Source of the DNA: Flavobacteriaceae bacterium
GTDB lineage: Bacteria; Bacteroidota; Bacteroidia; Flavobacteriales; Flavobacteriaceae
Assembly (NCBI GenBank): GCA_002862705.1
Contig: PKDU01000035.1
Coordinates: forward strand, 1 to 48,268
Length of the DNA: 48,268 nt
Direction of reading: 5' to 3'
Shown: positions 34,218 through 41,971 of the stretch, piece after piece
Numbering within the stretch: the stretch's first letter is position 1
How the letters are laid out: the number at the start of each line of letters is the position of its first letter
Notes under the pieces: generated by a model
The model's input: the letters and a program-made list of their open reading frames with translations, nothing else
What the model was told of the DNA's origin: nothing
Database searches by the model: none
Made by a program: the position numbers and the translations under genes

Positions 34218-35668
34218 ATATGATCACCACACAATCGTCAAAAAACCTGCTGAGCATCATGTTTGCTTTCTGTATAGGCGCGGTGAATACCCTTGTTTTA
34301 TATCCGCATTTTTTTGGTGCCGCTAATCAGGGATTGGTCGTGTTCTTGCTGTCATCATCCAATTTATTAATGCCGCTCATTGGTTTTGGTGTAGCTCAAA
34401 CCGTTATCAAGTTTCACAGTGGTTATGCCAAACCAGAACAGCAAAACTTTCTTTCTTTTATTGTAATCGTTCCACTGCTCGTGGTACTTCCCTTTGGCTT
34501 TTTGGCCATATACTTTCACAATACAATTGCGACATTGTTATCGGTTGAAAACCCCATTATTGCTACCTATACTTGGGTAATTTTTGCTGTGGCTTTTGCA
34601 ACTGCCTATTTTGAAATTTTTTATTCCTGGGCACGGGTGCACTTTAAGTCCGTAACCGGAAACATATTTAAAGAGATTTATCCGCGGCTAACAATATTTG
34701 TTTTATTGCTTGCCTATGAACTAGAATTAATCGATTTAGACCGATTTTTCATCTTGTTGGTTGCCTTGTATTACCTGCGTATGCTTGTGATGATGTTCAT
34801 TGCTTTTCGAATTCAACCACCGACCTTTTCTTTTAAGCCACCCAAGAATGTTTCCGAAATCTTGCGCTATTCATTTTATTTGGTTTTGGCTGGTTCTGCT
34901 GGAAGCTTGATCATCGACATTGATAAGTTTATGCTGCCTCAGTATAAAGCAATCGCACAAACAGCCTTTTATTCCGTAGGTATTTTTACCGCAACCCTTA
35001 TTGAAGTTCCTGGTCGTGCCTTGTTTCAAATCCTAAACCCTTTGGTTTCAAAGGCGATCAACAACCAAAACAATGCCCATCTAGGCAAGCTATACACAGA
35101 CAGCTCAATTAATTTGTTGCTATTGGGAGGTTGGTTCTTTTTGTTGGTTAATGGCAGCATCGCAGCCTTATTTGATTTAATCCAAGTGGATGGCTATGAA
35201 ACGGCAGCACTGGTCGTGTTGATGATTTCTTTTGCCAAGCTTATTGTGATGAGTTCGGGCGCCTCAAATACCATACTTATCAATTCAAAGCAGTACCGTA
35301 TATCTCTTGCGCTAACCATTTTTATGGCCGTCTTTGTCTACATTGGAAACCGCATAAGTATCCCACTGTATGGCATCAACGGTGCAGCCCTTTCAACGCT
35401 GGTGGTGGTGGCGGTCTTCACTTATGTGCGTATGGCTTTTGTTTATCGTTATTTTGGCGTGTATCCTTACAACAAAAACACCCTAAAGGCATTTGTTGTT
35501 ATTGGACTGTTGTTTGCAGCGAGCAGCAGTTTGCAAATGAATATCCATCCCTTGGCATCAATGCTGATTAAATCCATTTTGATTACCCTTATATACGGCG
35601 CACTGATTGCACTATTAAGACTTTCTGATACGGTTAATGGTTGGGTAGCAAAACGAACTAATCGTTAA
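34214..35668 (+). CDS. Polysaccharide flippase (Wzx/MATE-like)
   Basis: The 484-residue integral membrane protein has about 12-14 hydrophobic helices and follows the oligosaccharide-flippase pattern: GAANQGLVVFLLSSSNLLMPL, FLVLAGSAGSLIIDIDKFML, IEVPGRALFQILNPLVSKAI, and a C-terminal half with SGASNTILINSKQYRISLAL and PLYGINGAALSTLVVV. It should move lipid-linked glycan units across the inner membrane. It is coupled to the glycosyltransferase by an ATGA overlap. Its end overlaps the convergent uvrA by 11 nt. Confidence 0.88.
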   Translation: MNMITTQSSKNLLSIMFAFCIGAVNTLVLYPHFFGAANQGLVVFLLSSSNLLMPLIGFGVAQTVIKFHSGYAKPEQQNFLSFIVIVPLLVVLPFGFLAIYFHNTIATLLSVENPIIATYTWVIFAVAFATAYFEIFYSWARVHFKSVTGNIFKEIYPRLTIFVLLLAYELELIDLDRFFILLVALYYLRMLVMMFIAFRIQPPTFSFKPPKNVSEILRYSFYLVLAGSAGSLIIDIDKFMLPQYKAIAQTAFYSVGIFTATLIEVPGRALFQILNPLVSKAINNQNNAHLGKLYTDSSINLLLLGGWFFLLVNGSIAALFDLIQVDGYETAALVVLMISFAKLIVMSSGASNTILINSKQYRISLALTIFMAVFVYIGNRISIPLYGINGAALSTLVVVAVFTYVRMAFVYRYFGVYPYNKNTLKAFVVIGLLFAASSSLQMNIHPLASMLIKSILITLIYGALIALLRLSDTVNGWVAKRTNR

Positions 35669-38414
35669 GCAATAGCTTATACAAGCTTGATTTTTTATTG
35701 GCAGTGATTTCTTCTGGTGTACCAGTTGCCAACAAACGACCTCCGTTAATACCTCCTTCAGGTCCTAAATCAATAATGTGATCTGCTTGTTCAATAAGAC
35801 TGACATTGTGCTCAATTACGATTAAAGAATGACCACGCTCAATCAGTGCACGAAACGAGCCTACAAGCTTTTTGATGTCGTGCAGATGAAGTCCAGTCGT
35901 GGGTTCGTCAAAGAGGAAAAGGGTTTTTGTTTTTTGCGCTCCCTTTAATAAGAAAGTAGCAAGCTTAATGCGTTGTGCTTCACCACCCGAAAGGGTTGAG
36001 GACGATTGGCCCAAAGAAACATAACCCATGCCCACGTCTTGAAGGGGCTGAAGACGGTCGCTGATTTTGTTTTGCTGGTACTGCTTAAAAAAAGCAATGG
36101 CTTCGTCTATGCTCATGGTCAGTACATCGTGAATGTTCTTACCTTCAAAATTCACTTCAAGCAATTCCTTTTGAAAACGTTTTCCAGCGCAGTCGTCACA
36201 AACCAAGTCAACATCAGCCATAAACTGCATTTCAATCTTTACCGTTCCTTCTCCTTTGCAGTTGGGACAACGTCCACCATCAACGTTAAACGAATAGTGT
36301 TTGGTTTGATAACCCCGCTGTTTCGAGAGCGCCTGACTCGCAAAAAGCTTTCTGATTTCGTCGTAAGCCTTGATATAAGTTACCGGGTTGGAGCGTGAAG
36401 ATAATCCGATCGGTTTCTGGCTTATGTATTGAATTTCTTGAAATGCATCTAGGTCTCCGTCTATGCTGCCAAACTCCCCCAGCTTATCACCATAAATATT
36501 TTTGGCTTTTCTAACAGCAGGCAGCAATATGTCTTTTACTAAGGTGCTTTTTCCACTTCCCGAAACTCCTGTGACCACAGTTAACATTTGCAAGGGAAAA
36601 GACACATCTATATTCTTTAAGTTGTGTTCTCGAGCCCCATGTATATGAACGAATTTCTTGGGTTTAATTCGCTTCTCTGGAATTTCAATTTGCGCGCGGT
36701 TGGAAAGGTATTTTCCTGTCCAGGTTTCTGCCTTTAGGATTTCCTGAAAAGTACCTTGGGCTACCACCTCACCGCCAAAAACACCTGCATCAGGGCCCAA
36801 ATCAATGATTTCATCAGCTGCACGCATGATATCGTCGTCATGCTCTACAACAATTACGGTATTCCCCAAATCGCGAAGTCCGTACAACACTTCAATAAGC
36901 CTTTTGGTATCTTTTGGGTGTAAGCCAATGCTTGGCTCATCGAGAATGTAAAGGGAGCCAACCAAACTGCTGCCCAATGAAGTGGCTAGGTTAATGCGTT
37001 GCGATTCGCCTCCCGAAAGCGTACTGGCACGGCGGTTGAGCGTTAGGTATCCTAGCCCTACTTGCTGAAGAAACTGAAGTCGGTCTTTGATTTCTACCAA
37101 TAATCTTCTTGCAATATGCCGTTGATGTTTGGTCAATTTTAGGGATGCGATCTCTTTTGCAAGATTGACGATGGGCATGTCGACCAAATCACTCATGCTG
37201 TAGTTGTCAACACGAACGTATGAAGCTTTCTCGTTCAATCTTTTTCCCTCACAGCTGCCGCATTTTGTTTTGCCCCGATACCTAGAGAGCATCACCCGAT
37301 TTTGAATTTTATAGTTTTTGGCTTCAAGCTTGGCAAAAAATTGATTGATCCCACGGATGCCTTTTGCGCCTTCCCACAAAAGCTTCTTTTGATCGCTGTT
37401 AAGCTCAAAATAAGGTTTGTGAACAGGGAAATCATGCTGATAGGCAGCATCGATAAAGTCATTTTTTAAGCGTTGTAAACGCTCGCCTTTCCAAGGGGCA
37501 ACAGCGCCTTCAAATACGGAAAGGCTGGTGTTGGGTATGACCAATTGCTCATCAATACCAATTAAATCACCATAACCATCACAAGCTGCACACGCACCAA
37601 GCGGATTGTTGAAGCTAAACATATGCTCGTTTGGAAGTGTAAACGTTATGCCGTCAAGGGCAAAGCGGTTTGAAAAAGTTTGATTTTTGTTTTCTGATAA
37701 GCTGTGAACAACAACAGTACCATCGCCTTCGTGGAAGGCCGTTTCAATGGATTCTGCAATTCTGTTAAAAGCATCTTCGTCATGCTTAACAATGACGCGA
37801 TCAACCACCAACGCAATCGTATCGGACTTTTTTGGTTTAAAGTTGTCTACACGCACCACGGCATCGTTGACAAACAGCCGGGCATAGCCCTGTTGTTTGT
37901 ATAGTTCTAAAATACCCTCAAGCGTACGATTTTTGGTTACTACCAATGGCGCAAGAACCAACAACTTAGATCCTTCTTCAAATTTTTTAACGTGCTCCAG
38001 TACGTCTTTCACATCGTTTTTCTTGACGACCTTACCAGAAATAGGGGAGTAGGTTACGCCAATACGGGCAAACAACAACTTGAGGTAATCGTAAATTTCT
38101 GTGACGGTACCTACCGTAGAACGCGGGTTGTTGCTGATTACTTTTTGCTCAATGGCAATAGCAGGCGCAATCCCTTTTATTTGTTCGACTTTTGGCTTGT
38201 TTAAGCGTCCTAAAAACTGTCGCGCGTAAGAAGATAAACTCTCTACATAACGGCGCTGACCTTCAGCGTAGAGGGTGTCAAATGCAAGGCTTGATTTTCC
38301 CGAACCCGACAAACCTGTGATGACCACAAATTTATGTCTCGGTATCTGCACATCCACATTTTTGAGGTTGTGCATTTGTGCCCCGATAATTTCTATAGTT
38401 GCTTCTTTTTTCAA
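35658..38414 (-). CDS. uvrA: UvrABC excinuclease subunit A
   Basis: UvrA is the damage-recognition ATPase of nucleotide excision repair. The 918-residue protein has Walker A GLSGSGKSS (34-42) and then YVESLSSYARQFLGRL, the zinc-module pairs CAACDGYG and CGSCEGKR, first signature LSGGESQRINLA with YILDEPSIGLH, second Walker A GVSGSGKST, the C-terminal zinc finger CPNCKGEG...CDDCAGKR, and LSGGEAQRIKLA with LFLFDEPTTGLH. The length is standard for the phylum. uvrB is not in the window. A near-consensus -7 box (TATATTTA) lies 17 nt upstream of the ATG. Confidence 0.97.
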   Translation of the reverse strand: MKKEATIEIIGAQMHNLKNVDVQIPRHKFVVITGLSGSGKSSLAFDTLYAEGQRRYVESLSSYARQFLGRLNKPKVEQIKGIAPAIAIEQKVISNNPRSTVGTVTEIYDYLKLLFARIGVTYSPISGKVVKKNDVKDVLEHVKKFEEGSKLLVLAPLVVTKNRTLEGILELYKQQGYARLFVNDAVVRVDNFKPKKSDTIALVVDRVIVKHDEDAFNRIAESIETAFHEGDGTVVVHSLSENKNQTFSNRFALDGITFTLPNEHMFSFNNPLGACAACDGYGDLIGIDEQLVIPNTSLSVFEGAVAPWKGERLQRLKNDFIDAAYQHDFPVHKPYFELNSDQKKLLWEGAKGIRGINQFFAKLEAKNYKIQNRVMLSRYRGKTKCGSCEGKRLNEKASYVRVDNYSMSDLVDMPIVNLAKEIASLKLTKHQRHIARRLLVEIKDRLQFLQQVGLGYLTLNRRASTLSGGESQRINLATSLGSSLVGSLYILDEPSIGLHPKDTKRLIEVLYGLRDLGNTVIVVEHDDDIMRAADEIIDLGPDAGVFGGEVVAQGTFQEILKAETWTGKYLSNRAQIEIPEKRIKPKKFVHIHGAREHNLKNIDVSFPLQMLTVVTGVSGSGKSTLVKDILLPAVRKAKNIYGDKLGEFGSIDGDLDAFQEIQYISQKPIGLSSRSNPVTYIKAYDEIRKLFASQALSKQRGYQTKHYSFNVDGGRCPNCKGEGTVKIEMQFMADVDLVCDDCAGKRFQKELLEVNFEGKNIHDVLTMSIDEAIAFFKQYQQNKISDRLQPLQDVGMGYVSLGQSSSTLSGGEAQRIKLATFLLKGAQKTKTLFLFDEPTTGLHLHDIKKLVGSFRALIERGHSLIVIEHNVSLIEQADHIIDLGPEGGINGGRLLATGTPEEITANKKSSLYKLLLND

Positions 38415-38579
38415 TGCTTTTTAAACAAGCTATAAATATATCAATTCGCAACCGATTTAAAAACGAAGCGGTGTTTTTTACACTGTTAAATATAATTTTT
38501 TATCTTTACGCCATAACTATTGCATATAAGACAGACATATACTCAACTAAATTTTAAGTTTTTTCAAACAGAGTTATAT

Positions 38580-39161
38580 ATGTCTATGCTTCCCGACAAC
38601 ATACTTATTCAACAGTTTCTGGATGGCGATAACGAATCTTTCGAAATCCTCTTATCCAAATACAAACAGCGTATCTACGGCTTTATCTATTCCAAATTAA
38701 GAGATAGAGAAATTGCAGATGATGTTTTTCAAGATACTTTTATCAAAGTAATCCAAACCCTAAAAAAAGGCACCTACAACGAAAAGGGGCGTTTTGTTTC
38801 TTGGGTGATGCGAATTGCACACAACCTTATCATTGATCATTTTAGACGTCAACAGCGCATGCCGATGTATGACACCTATGATAGCGAACACGATGTTTTT
38901 TATCGCTTATCAGAGCCTTCTAAAAACATTGAAGACATGATTATCGATAGTCAAATTAAAACGGATATCAATGCGCTTATGCTTGAGTTGCCGCAAAACC
39001 AATACGAAGTGTTGAAAATGCGGTTGTATCAAGACATGAGCTTTAAGGAGATTGCTGAAAGAACCAATGTGAGCATCAATACTTCCTTAGGTAGAATGCG
39101 ATATGGTCTTATTAATTTGAGAAAATTAATAGACGAACGAAATTTGACCATGACACAATAA
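38580..39161 (+). CDS. RNA polymerase sigma factor, ECF (sigma-70 region 2/4) type
   Basis: I choose the ATG at 38580 (193 residues, MSMLPDN...). The longer frame from TTG 38520 adds 20 residues with no family resemblance. Region 2 reads YKQRIYGFIYSKLRDREIADDVFQDTFIKV and FVSWVMRIAHNLIIDHFRR. Region 4 reads LPQNQYEVLKMRLYQDMSFKEIAERTNVSINTSLGRMRY. The 'NTSLGRMRY' ending is characteristic of a sigma factor conserved in Bacteroidota, without a linked anti-sigma gene here. A 46-residue protein follows 35 nt downstream. Confidence 0.92.
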   Translation: MSMLPDNILIQQFLDGDNESFEILLSKYKQRIYGFIYSKLRDREIADDVFQDTFIKVIQTLKKGTYNEKGRFVSWVMRIAHNLIIDHFRRQQRMPMYDTYDSEHDVFYRLSEPSKNIEDMIIDSQIKTDINALMLELPQNQYEVLKMRLYQDMSFKEIAERTNVSINTSLGRMRYGLINLRKLIDERNLTMTQ

Positions 39162-39196
39162 AAGCATTAGTGTAACGTTATCCCACTAAATAATTT

Positions 39197-39337
39197 ATGG
39201 ATAAATTTTACACGCTACCTTCTCAACACAAAACACCTAAACCAAGTAAGAAGTCAGTTGCGCTTATTCTTCAATATGCAGCAGCTTACCGTCCCGTTAA
39301 ATTGGCTAAAGGATATGTAAATACAATTGCTAATTAG
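39197..39337 (+). CDS. Small conserved-looking protein downstream of the ECF sigma factor (46 residues)
   Basis: ATG at 39197 to TAG at 39337 encodes MDKFYTLPSQHKTPKPSKKS followed by VALILQYAAAYRPVKLAKGYVNTIAN. I recall similar short proteins (MDKFY.LPS.HKTPKPSKK...) just after this sigma factor in other Flavobacteriales. If so, it is a conserved partner. Basic N-terminal half and a helix with RPVKLAKG suggest a soluble nucleic-acid or protein binder, not a membrane protein. The function is unknown. Its stop overlaps the convergent nth stop by 4 nt. Confidence 0.72.
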   Translation: MDKFYTLPSQHKTPKPSKKSVALILQYAAAYRPVKLAKGYVNTIAN

Positions 39338-39981
39338 CAATCGAATTTCTTTAGTACACTTTTTCTGCCAATGGTTTTTGTGATAATATCTTTAGATAAA
39401 TCCCACCCACGTGCAGGACAATACTCACGTCCATACCAGATGATTTGAAGGTGTAGGTCGTTCCATTTTTCTTTTGGGAATAAACGCTTGGCATCTCTTT
39501 CTGTTTGCACCACACTTTTTCCATTCGAAAAACCCCAGCGATACATCAGTCGGTGAATGTGGGTATCAACTGGAAATGCAGGAACGCCAAAAGCCTGTGC
39601 CATGACAACACTAGCCGTTTTGTGCCCAACTGCCGGCAACGCCTCAAGCGCTTCAAAACTTTGGGGTACTTTCCCATCGTGCTTATCCAAAAGTATGTGC
39701 GACAAGCCGTGAATCCCTTTTGATTTCATCGGGGATAAGCCCACAGGTTTTATGATTTCTCTAATTTGTTCAACGCTCATTTTAATCATATCAGCAGGGT
39801 TATCGGCCCTGGCAAAAAGCTTGGGTGTAATCTGATTTACACGTACATCAGTGCTTTGCGCCGATAGCAATACAGCAATAAGCAGCGTATAGGGATCTTT
39901 GTGATCCAACGGAATGGGAATGGTAGGATATAGCTCCGCTAATGTATTTATCGTAAAATGTACCTTATCGGCTTTATTCAT
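39334..39981 (-). CDS. nth: Endonuclease III without the iron-sulfur cluster motif
   Basis: Nth is a DNA glycosylase/AP lyase removing oxidised pyrimidines. The ATG at 39981 gives 215 residues starting MNKADKVHF, as in the family; the longer frame from 40137 runs over the bcp gene. The protein has PYTLLIAVLLSAQSTDVRVN, the helix-hairpin-helix LPAVGHKTASVV with the catalytic lysine, and FPVDTHIHRLMYRWG with the catalytic aspartate. The C-terminal C-x6-C-x2-C-x5-C cluster is missing: the tail reads GREYCPARGWDLSKDIITKT with one Cys there and one at the end. It is divergent from bcp across a symmetric palindrome. Confidence 0.92.
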   Translation of the reverse strand: MNKADKVHFTINTLAELYPTIPIPLDHKDPYTLLIAVLLSAQSTDVRVNQITPKLFARADNPADMIKMSVEQIREIIKPVGLSPMKSKGIHGLSHILLDKHDGKVPQSFEALEALPAVGHKTASVVMAQAFGVPAFPVDTHIHRLMYRWGFSNGKSVVQTERDAKRLFPKEKWNDLHLQIIWYGREYCPARGWDLSKDIITKTIGRKSVLKKFDC

Positions 39982-39986
39982 TTTTG

Positions 39987-40007
39987 TATTTTTAACATCT
40001 AAAAATA
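39987..40007. promoter_or_regulatory. Symmetric promoter-like palindrome between nth and bcp
   Basis: TATTTTTA, loop ACATC, TAAAAATA is a perfect 8-bp inverted repeat. Each strand therefore carries a TATTTTTA box (one mismatch to TAnnTTTG) pointing outward, 19 nt before the bcp ATG and 18 nt before the nth ATG. It may be a bidirectional promoter core, an operator, or both. Confidence 0.5.
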
Positions 40008-40013
40008 AACAAA

Positions 40014-40463
40014 ATGCTACAAGAAGGAGATCAATTACCTGCTTTTTCAGGTTTAAATCATTTGGGAGAACCCGTTTCACATCAAGACTACACAGGAAAA
40101 AAGCTAATCGTGTTCTTTTATCCACGTGCCAATACACCCGGTTGTACGGCCGAAGCCTGTAATTTAAGTGATAATTATGCTACACTTCAAGCCGAAGGTT
40201 ATGAACTGCTGGGCGTAAGTGCCGACAGCGTGAAGAAACAAGCAAGTTTCGCCACCAAGTTTTCATTTCCTTATCCTTTATTGGCCGACGAAGATCACAG
40301 TGCGATTAAAGCCTTTGGCGTTTGGGGGCCCAAAAAGTTTCAAGGCAGAGAATATGAAGGCATCATCAGAACTACTTTTGTGATTGATGAAGCGGGGACT
40401 ATTGTACGCGTTATCAATAAGGTTAAAACCAAGGATCACGCTGCTCAAATTCTGGAAGGGTAG
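40014..40463 (+). CDS. bcp: Thioredoxin-dependent thiol peroxidase (Bcp/PrxQ peroxiredoxin)
   Basis: This cytosolic peroxiredoxin reduces peroxides with electrons from thioredoxin. The 149-residue protein has FFYPRANTPGCTAEACNLSD, with peroxidatic C44 and resolving C49 five residues later, the atypical 2-Cys arrangement of PrxQ. SADSVKKQASFATKFSFPYPLLADE and GIIRTTFVIDEAGTI complete the fold. The ATG follows the nth/bcp palindrome by 6 nt. It ends 2 nt before the stop of the convergent gene at 40466. Confidence 0.95.
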   Translation: MLQEGDQLPAFSGLNHLGEPVSHQDYTGKKLIVFFYPRANTPGCTAEACNLSDNYATLQAEGYELLGVSADSVKKQASFATKFSFPYPLLADEDHSAIKAFGVWGPKKFQGREYEGIIRTTFVIDEAGTIVRVINKVKTKDHAAQILEG

Positions 40464-40465
40464 AC

Positions 40466-41902
40466 CTACTTGCTTTTAAAGCCAAATAGTTTTTTATTTA
40501 TAATAAGCTTGGAAACGCCCTCTGGAAGTTTGTTTTCCCAGCCTTTTTCACCTTTCTTGATTTGTTCTAGAACATCTCTTGAAAATATCTTCATATCCTC
40601 GGTATTGTAATCTAGGATATCAACTACTTTGTCGTTGTATTTAAAGAAGTTGTAAAGCTCTTTTAGTCTTGGATTAACTCTGAGGGTATTGCTGTCGGTT
40701 ATCTTACCTGTTTCTGGATCAATAATGGGATAGAGGTATACTTTTAAGTTTTTGAAAAACAGTTTGCCAAAAGCCTCTAGAATACCACCACTTAAGTTGC
40801 GGTAATACTTTTCGTTAAAGATTTCGATAAGGTTGTTAACCCCCATGGTTAGGCGAATTTTCTTCTTGGTATATTCTGAGAAATACTCAGCTAACCTGTA
40901 GTATTCTTTGAAATTGGATATCATTACGGTTTGCCCCAGCGAACACAACAGCTTTGCGCGGTCCATAAAGTCTTCTTCGTCAATGGCGCCCGTGGTCATC
41001 AAGTTAGAAAGTGTAATTTCAAAAATAACAAGTGAATTATCTGGATCAGAACCGGGTTCTTTCTCAAATATGCTAAGTGATTTGCGATACATATCCACGT
41101 TCACTTTTGTGACAGGTCGGAAACTACCCCTGATGGCAATGATGTTTTTCTTATAAAGCTCTCTTGCGGGAAGCAGGTTATTCCCGTCAGGCCCAAACAT
41201 AACGGCATCTGTCATGCCAAGTCGGACAAGCTCCAAACTCATTACCCTATTGTCAATGTCTTCAAAAAGTGGTCCTGTAAAGTTGATGGTGTCAATCTCT
41301 ATGGCATCGCGATCTATGTGGTCATAGAGGTATTGAAGCATTTTTTTTGGTCTGTCGTTTTGATAAAAGGCCCCGTAAATTAAATTGACCCCAATCACAC
41401 CCAGCGTAAGTTGCTGTGTTTTGGTATCATTTTCACGAAATCGCACGTGAGTCGTAATCATGGAATAGGGTTGATCGGGTGCGGTTTGAAAACGTATACC
41501 CATCCAGCCATGTCCTTTAAACTTCTTGGCAAAGTCAATAGTAGTAACCGTATTGGCAAATGCAAAAAACAGCTTGTCCTTATTTTTGGACCTGTCAATG
41601 CGCTTTTCGAGAAGGCTTATTTCCCAATCCAACATTTTATTTAGTCGGGATTCTGACACATACCTGCCATCGTTTTCTCGACCATAAATGGCATCACTGA
41701 AGTCTTTGTCGTAGGCACTCATGGTTTTGGCAATGGTACCTGAGGCGCCACCACACCTAAAAAAATGACGCGCGACTTCTTGGCCAGCACCTATTTCAGC
41801 AAAGGTGCCGTAGATGTTGTCATTCAGATTAATGCGAAGCGCTTTTGCTTCTAACGAAGGGGTATTTTCAAATGGATGATCTCCTGCCAGTTGGATAGCC
41901 AT
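40466..41902 (-). CDS. Large conserved cytosolic protein of unknown function
   Basis: I start at ATG 41902 (478 residues, MAIQLAGDHPF...), 15 nt after a -7 box; the frame from 41941 begins upstream of that promoter. There is no signal peptide or membrane helix. Distinct blocks are NDNIYGTFAEIGAGQEVARHF, GGASGTIAKTMSAYDKDFSD, GHGWMGIRFQTAPDQPYS, VMFGPDGNNLLPARELYKKN and LTMGVNNLIEIFNEKYY. I recognise a widely conserved family that some databases label 'TonB-dependent receptor' or 'nicotinate-nucleotide adenylyltransferase'. Nothing visible supports either name. The function is unknown. Confidence 0.7.
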   Translation of the reverse strand: MAIQLAGDHPFENTPSLEAKALRINLNDNIYGTFAEIGAGQEVARHFFRCGGASGTIAKTMSAYDKDFSDAIYGRENDGRYVSESRLNKMLDWEISLLEKRIDRSKNKDKLFFAFANTVTTIDFAKKFKGHGWMGIRFQTAPDQPYSMITTHVRFRENDTKTQQLTLGVIGVNLIYGAFYQNDRPKKMLQYLYDHIDRDAIEIDTINFTGPLFEDIDNRVMSLELVRLGMTDAVMFGPDGNNLLPARELYKKNIIAIRGSFRPVTKVNVDMYRKSLSIFEKEPGSDPDNSLVIFEITLSNLMTTGAIDEEDFMDRAKLLCSLGQTVMISNFKEYYRLAEYFSEYTKKKIRLTMGVNNLIEIFNEKYYRNLSGGILEAFGKLFFKNLKVYLYPIIDPETGKITDSNTLRVNPRLKELYNFFKYNDKVVDILDYNTEDMKIFSRDVLEQIKKGEKGWENKLPEGVSKLIINKKLFGFKSK

Positions 41903-41917
41903 GCATATAGGTTTTTC

Positions 41918-41925
41918 CAAAATTA
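41918..41925 (-). promoter_or_regulatory. -7 promoter element for the conserved unknown gene
   Basis: TAATTTTG on the minus strand, perfect TAnnTTTG, ends 15 nt before the ATG at 41902. It is back-to-back with the metallo-hydrolase promoter, with 34 nt between. Confidence 0.55.
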
Positions 41926-41959
41926 TGAAACTTATCCACAAGGATGCACATCTTTAGTG

Positions 41960-41967
41960 TAATTTTG
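41960..41967 (+). promoter_or_regulatory. -7 promoter element for the metallo-hydrolase gene
   Basis: TAATTTTG, perfect TAnnTTTG, ends 4 nt before the GTG start at 41972, predicting a leaderless message that begins on a GTG. Confidence 0.6.
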
Positions 41968-41971
41968 TGCT

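Noticed and set aside
40466..41902. Naming the conserved protein a TonB-dependent receptor or an NMN adenylyltransferase
   Set aside because: It has no signal peptide, plug, barrel strands or HxGH nucleotidyltransferase motif.
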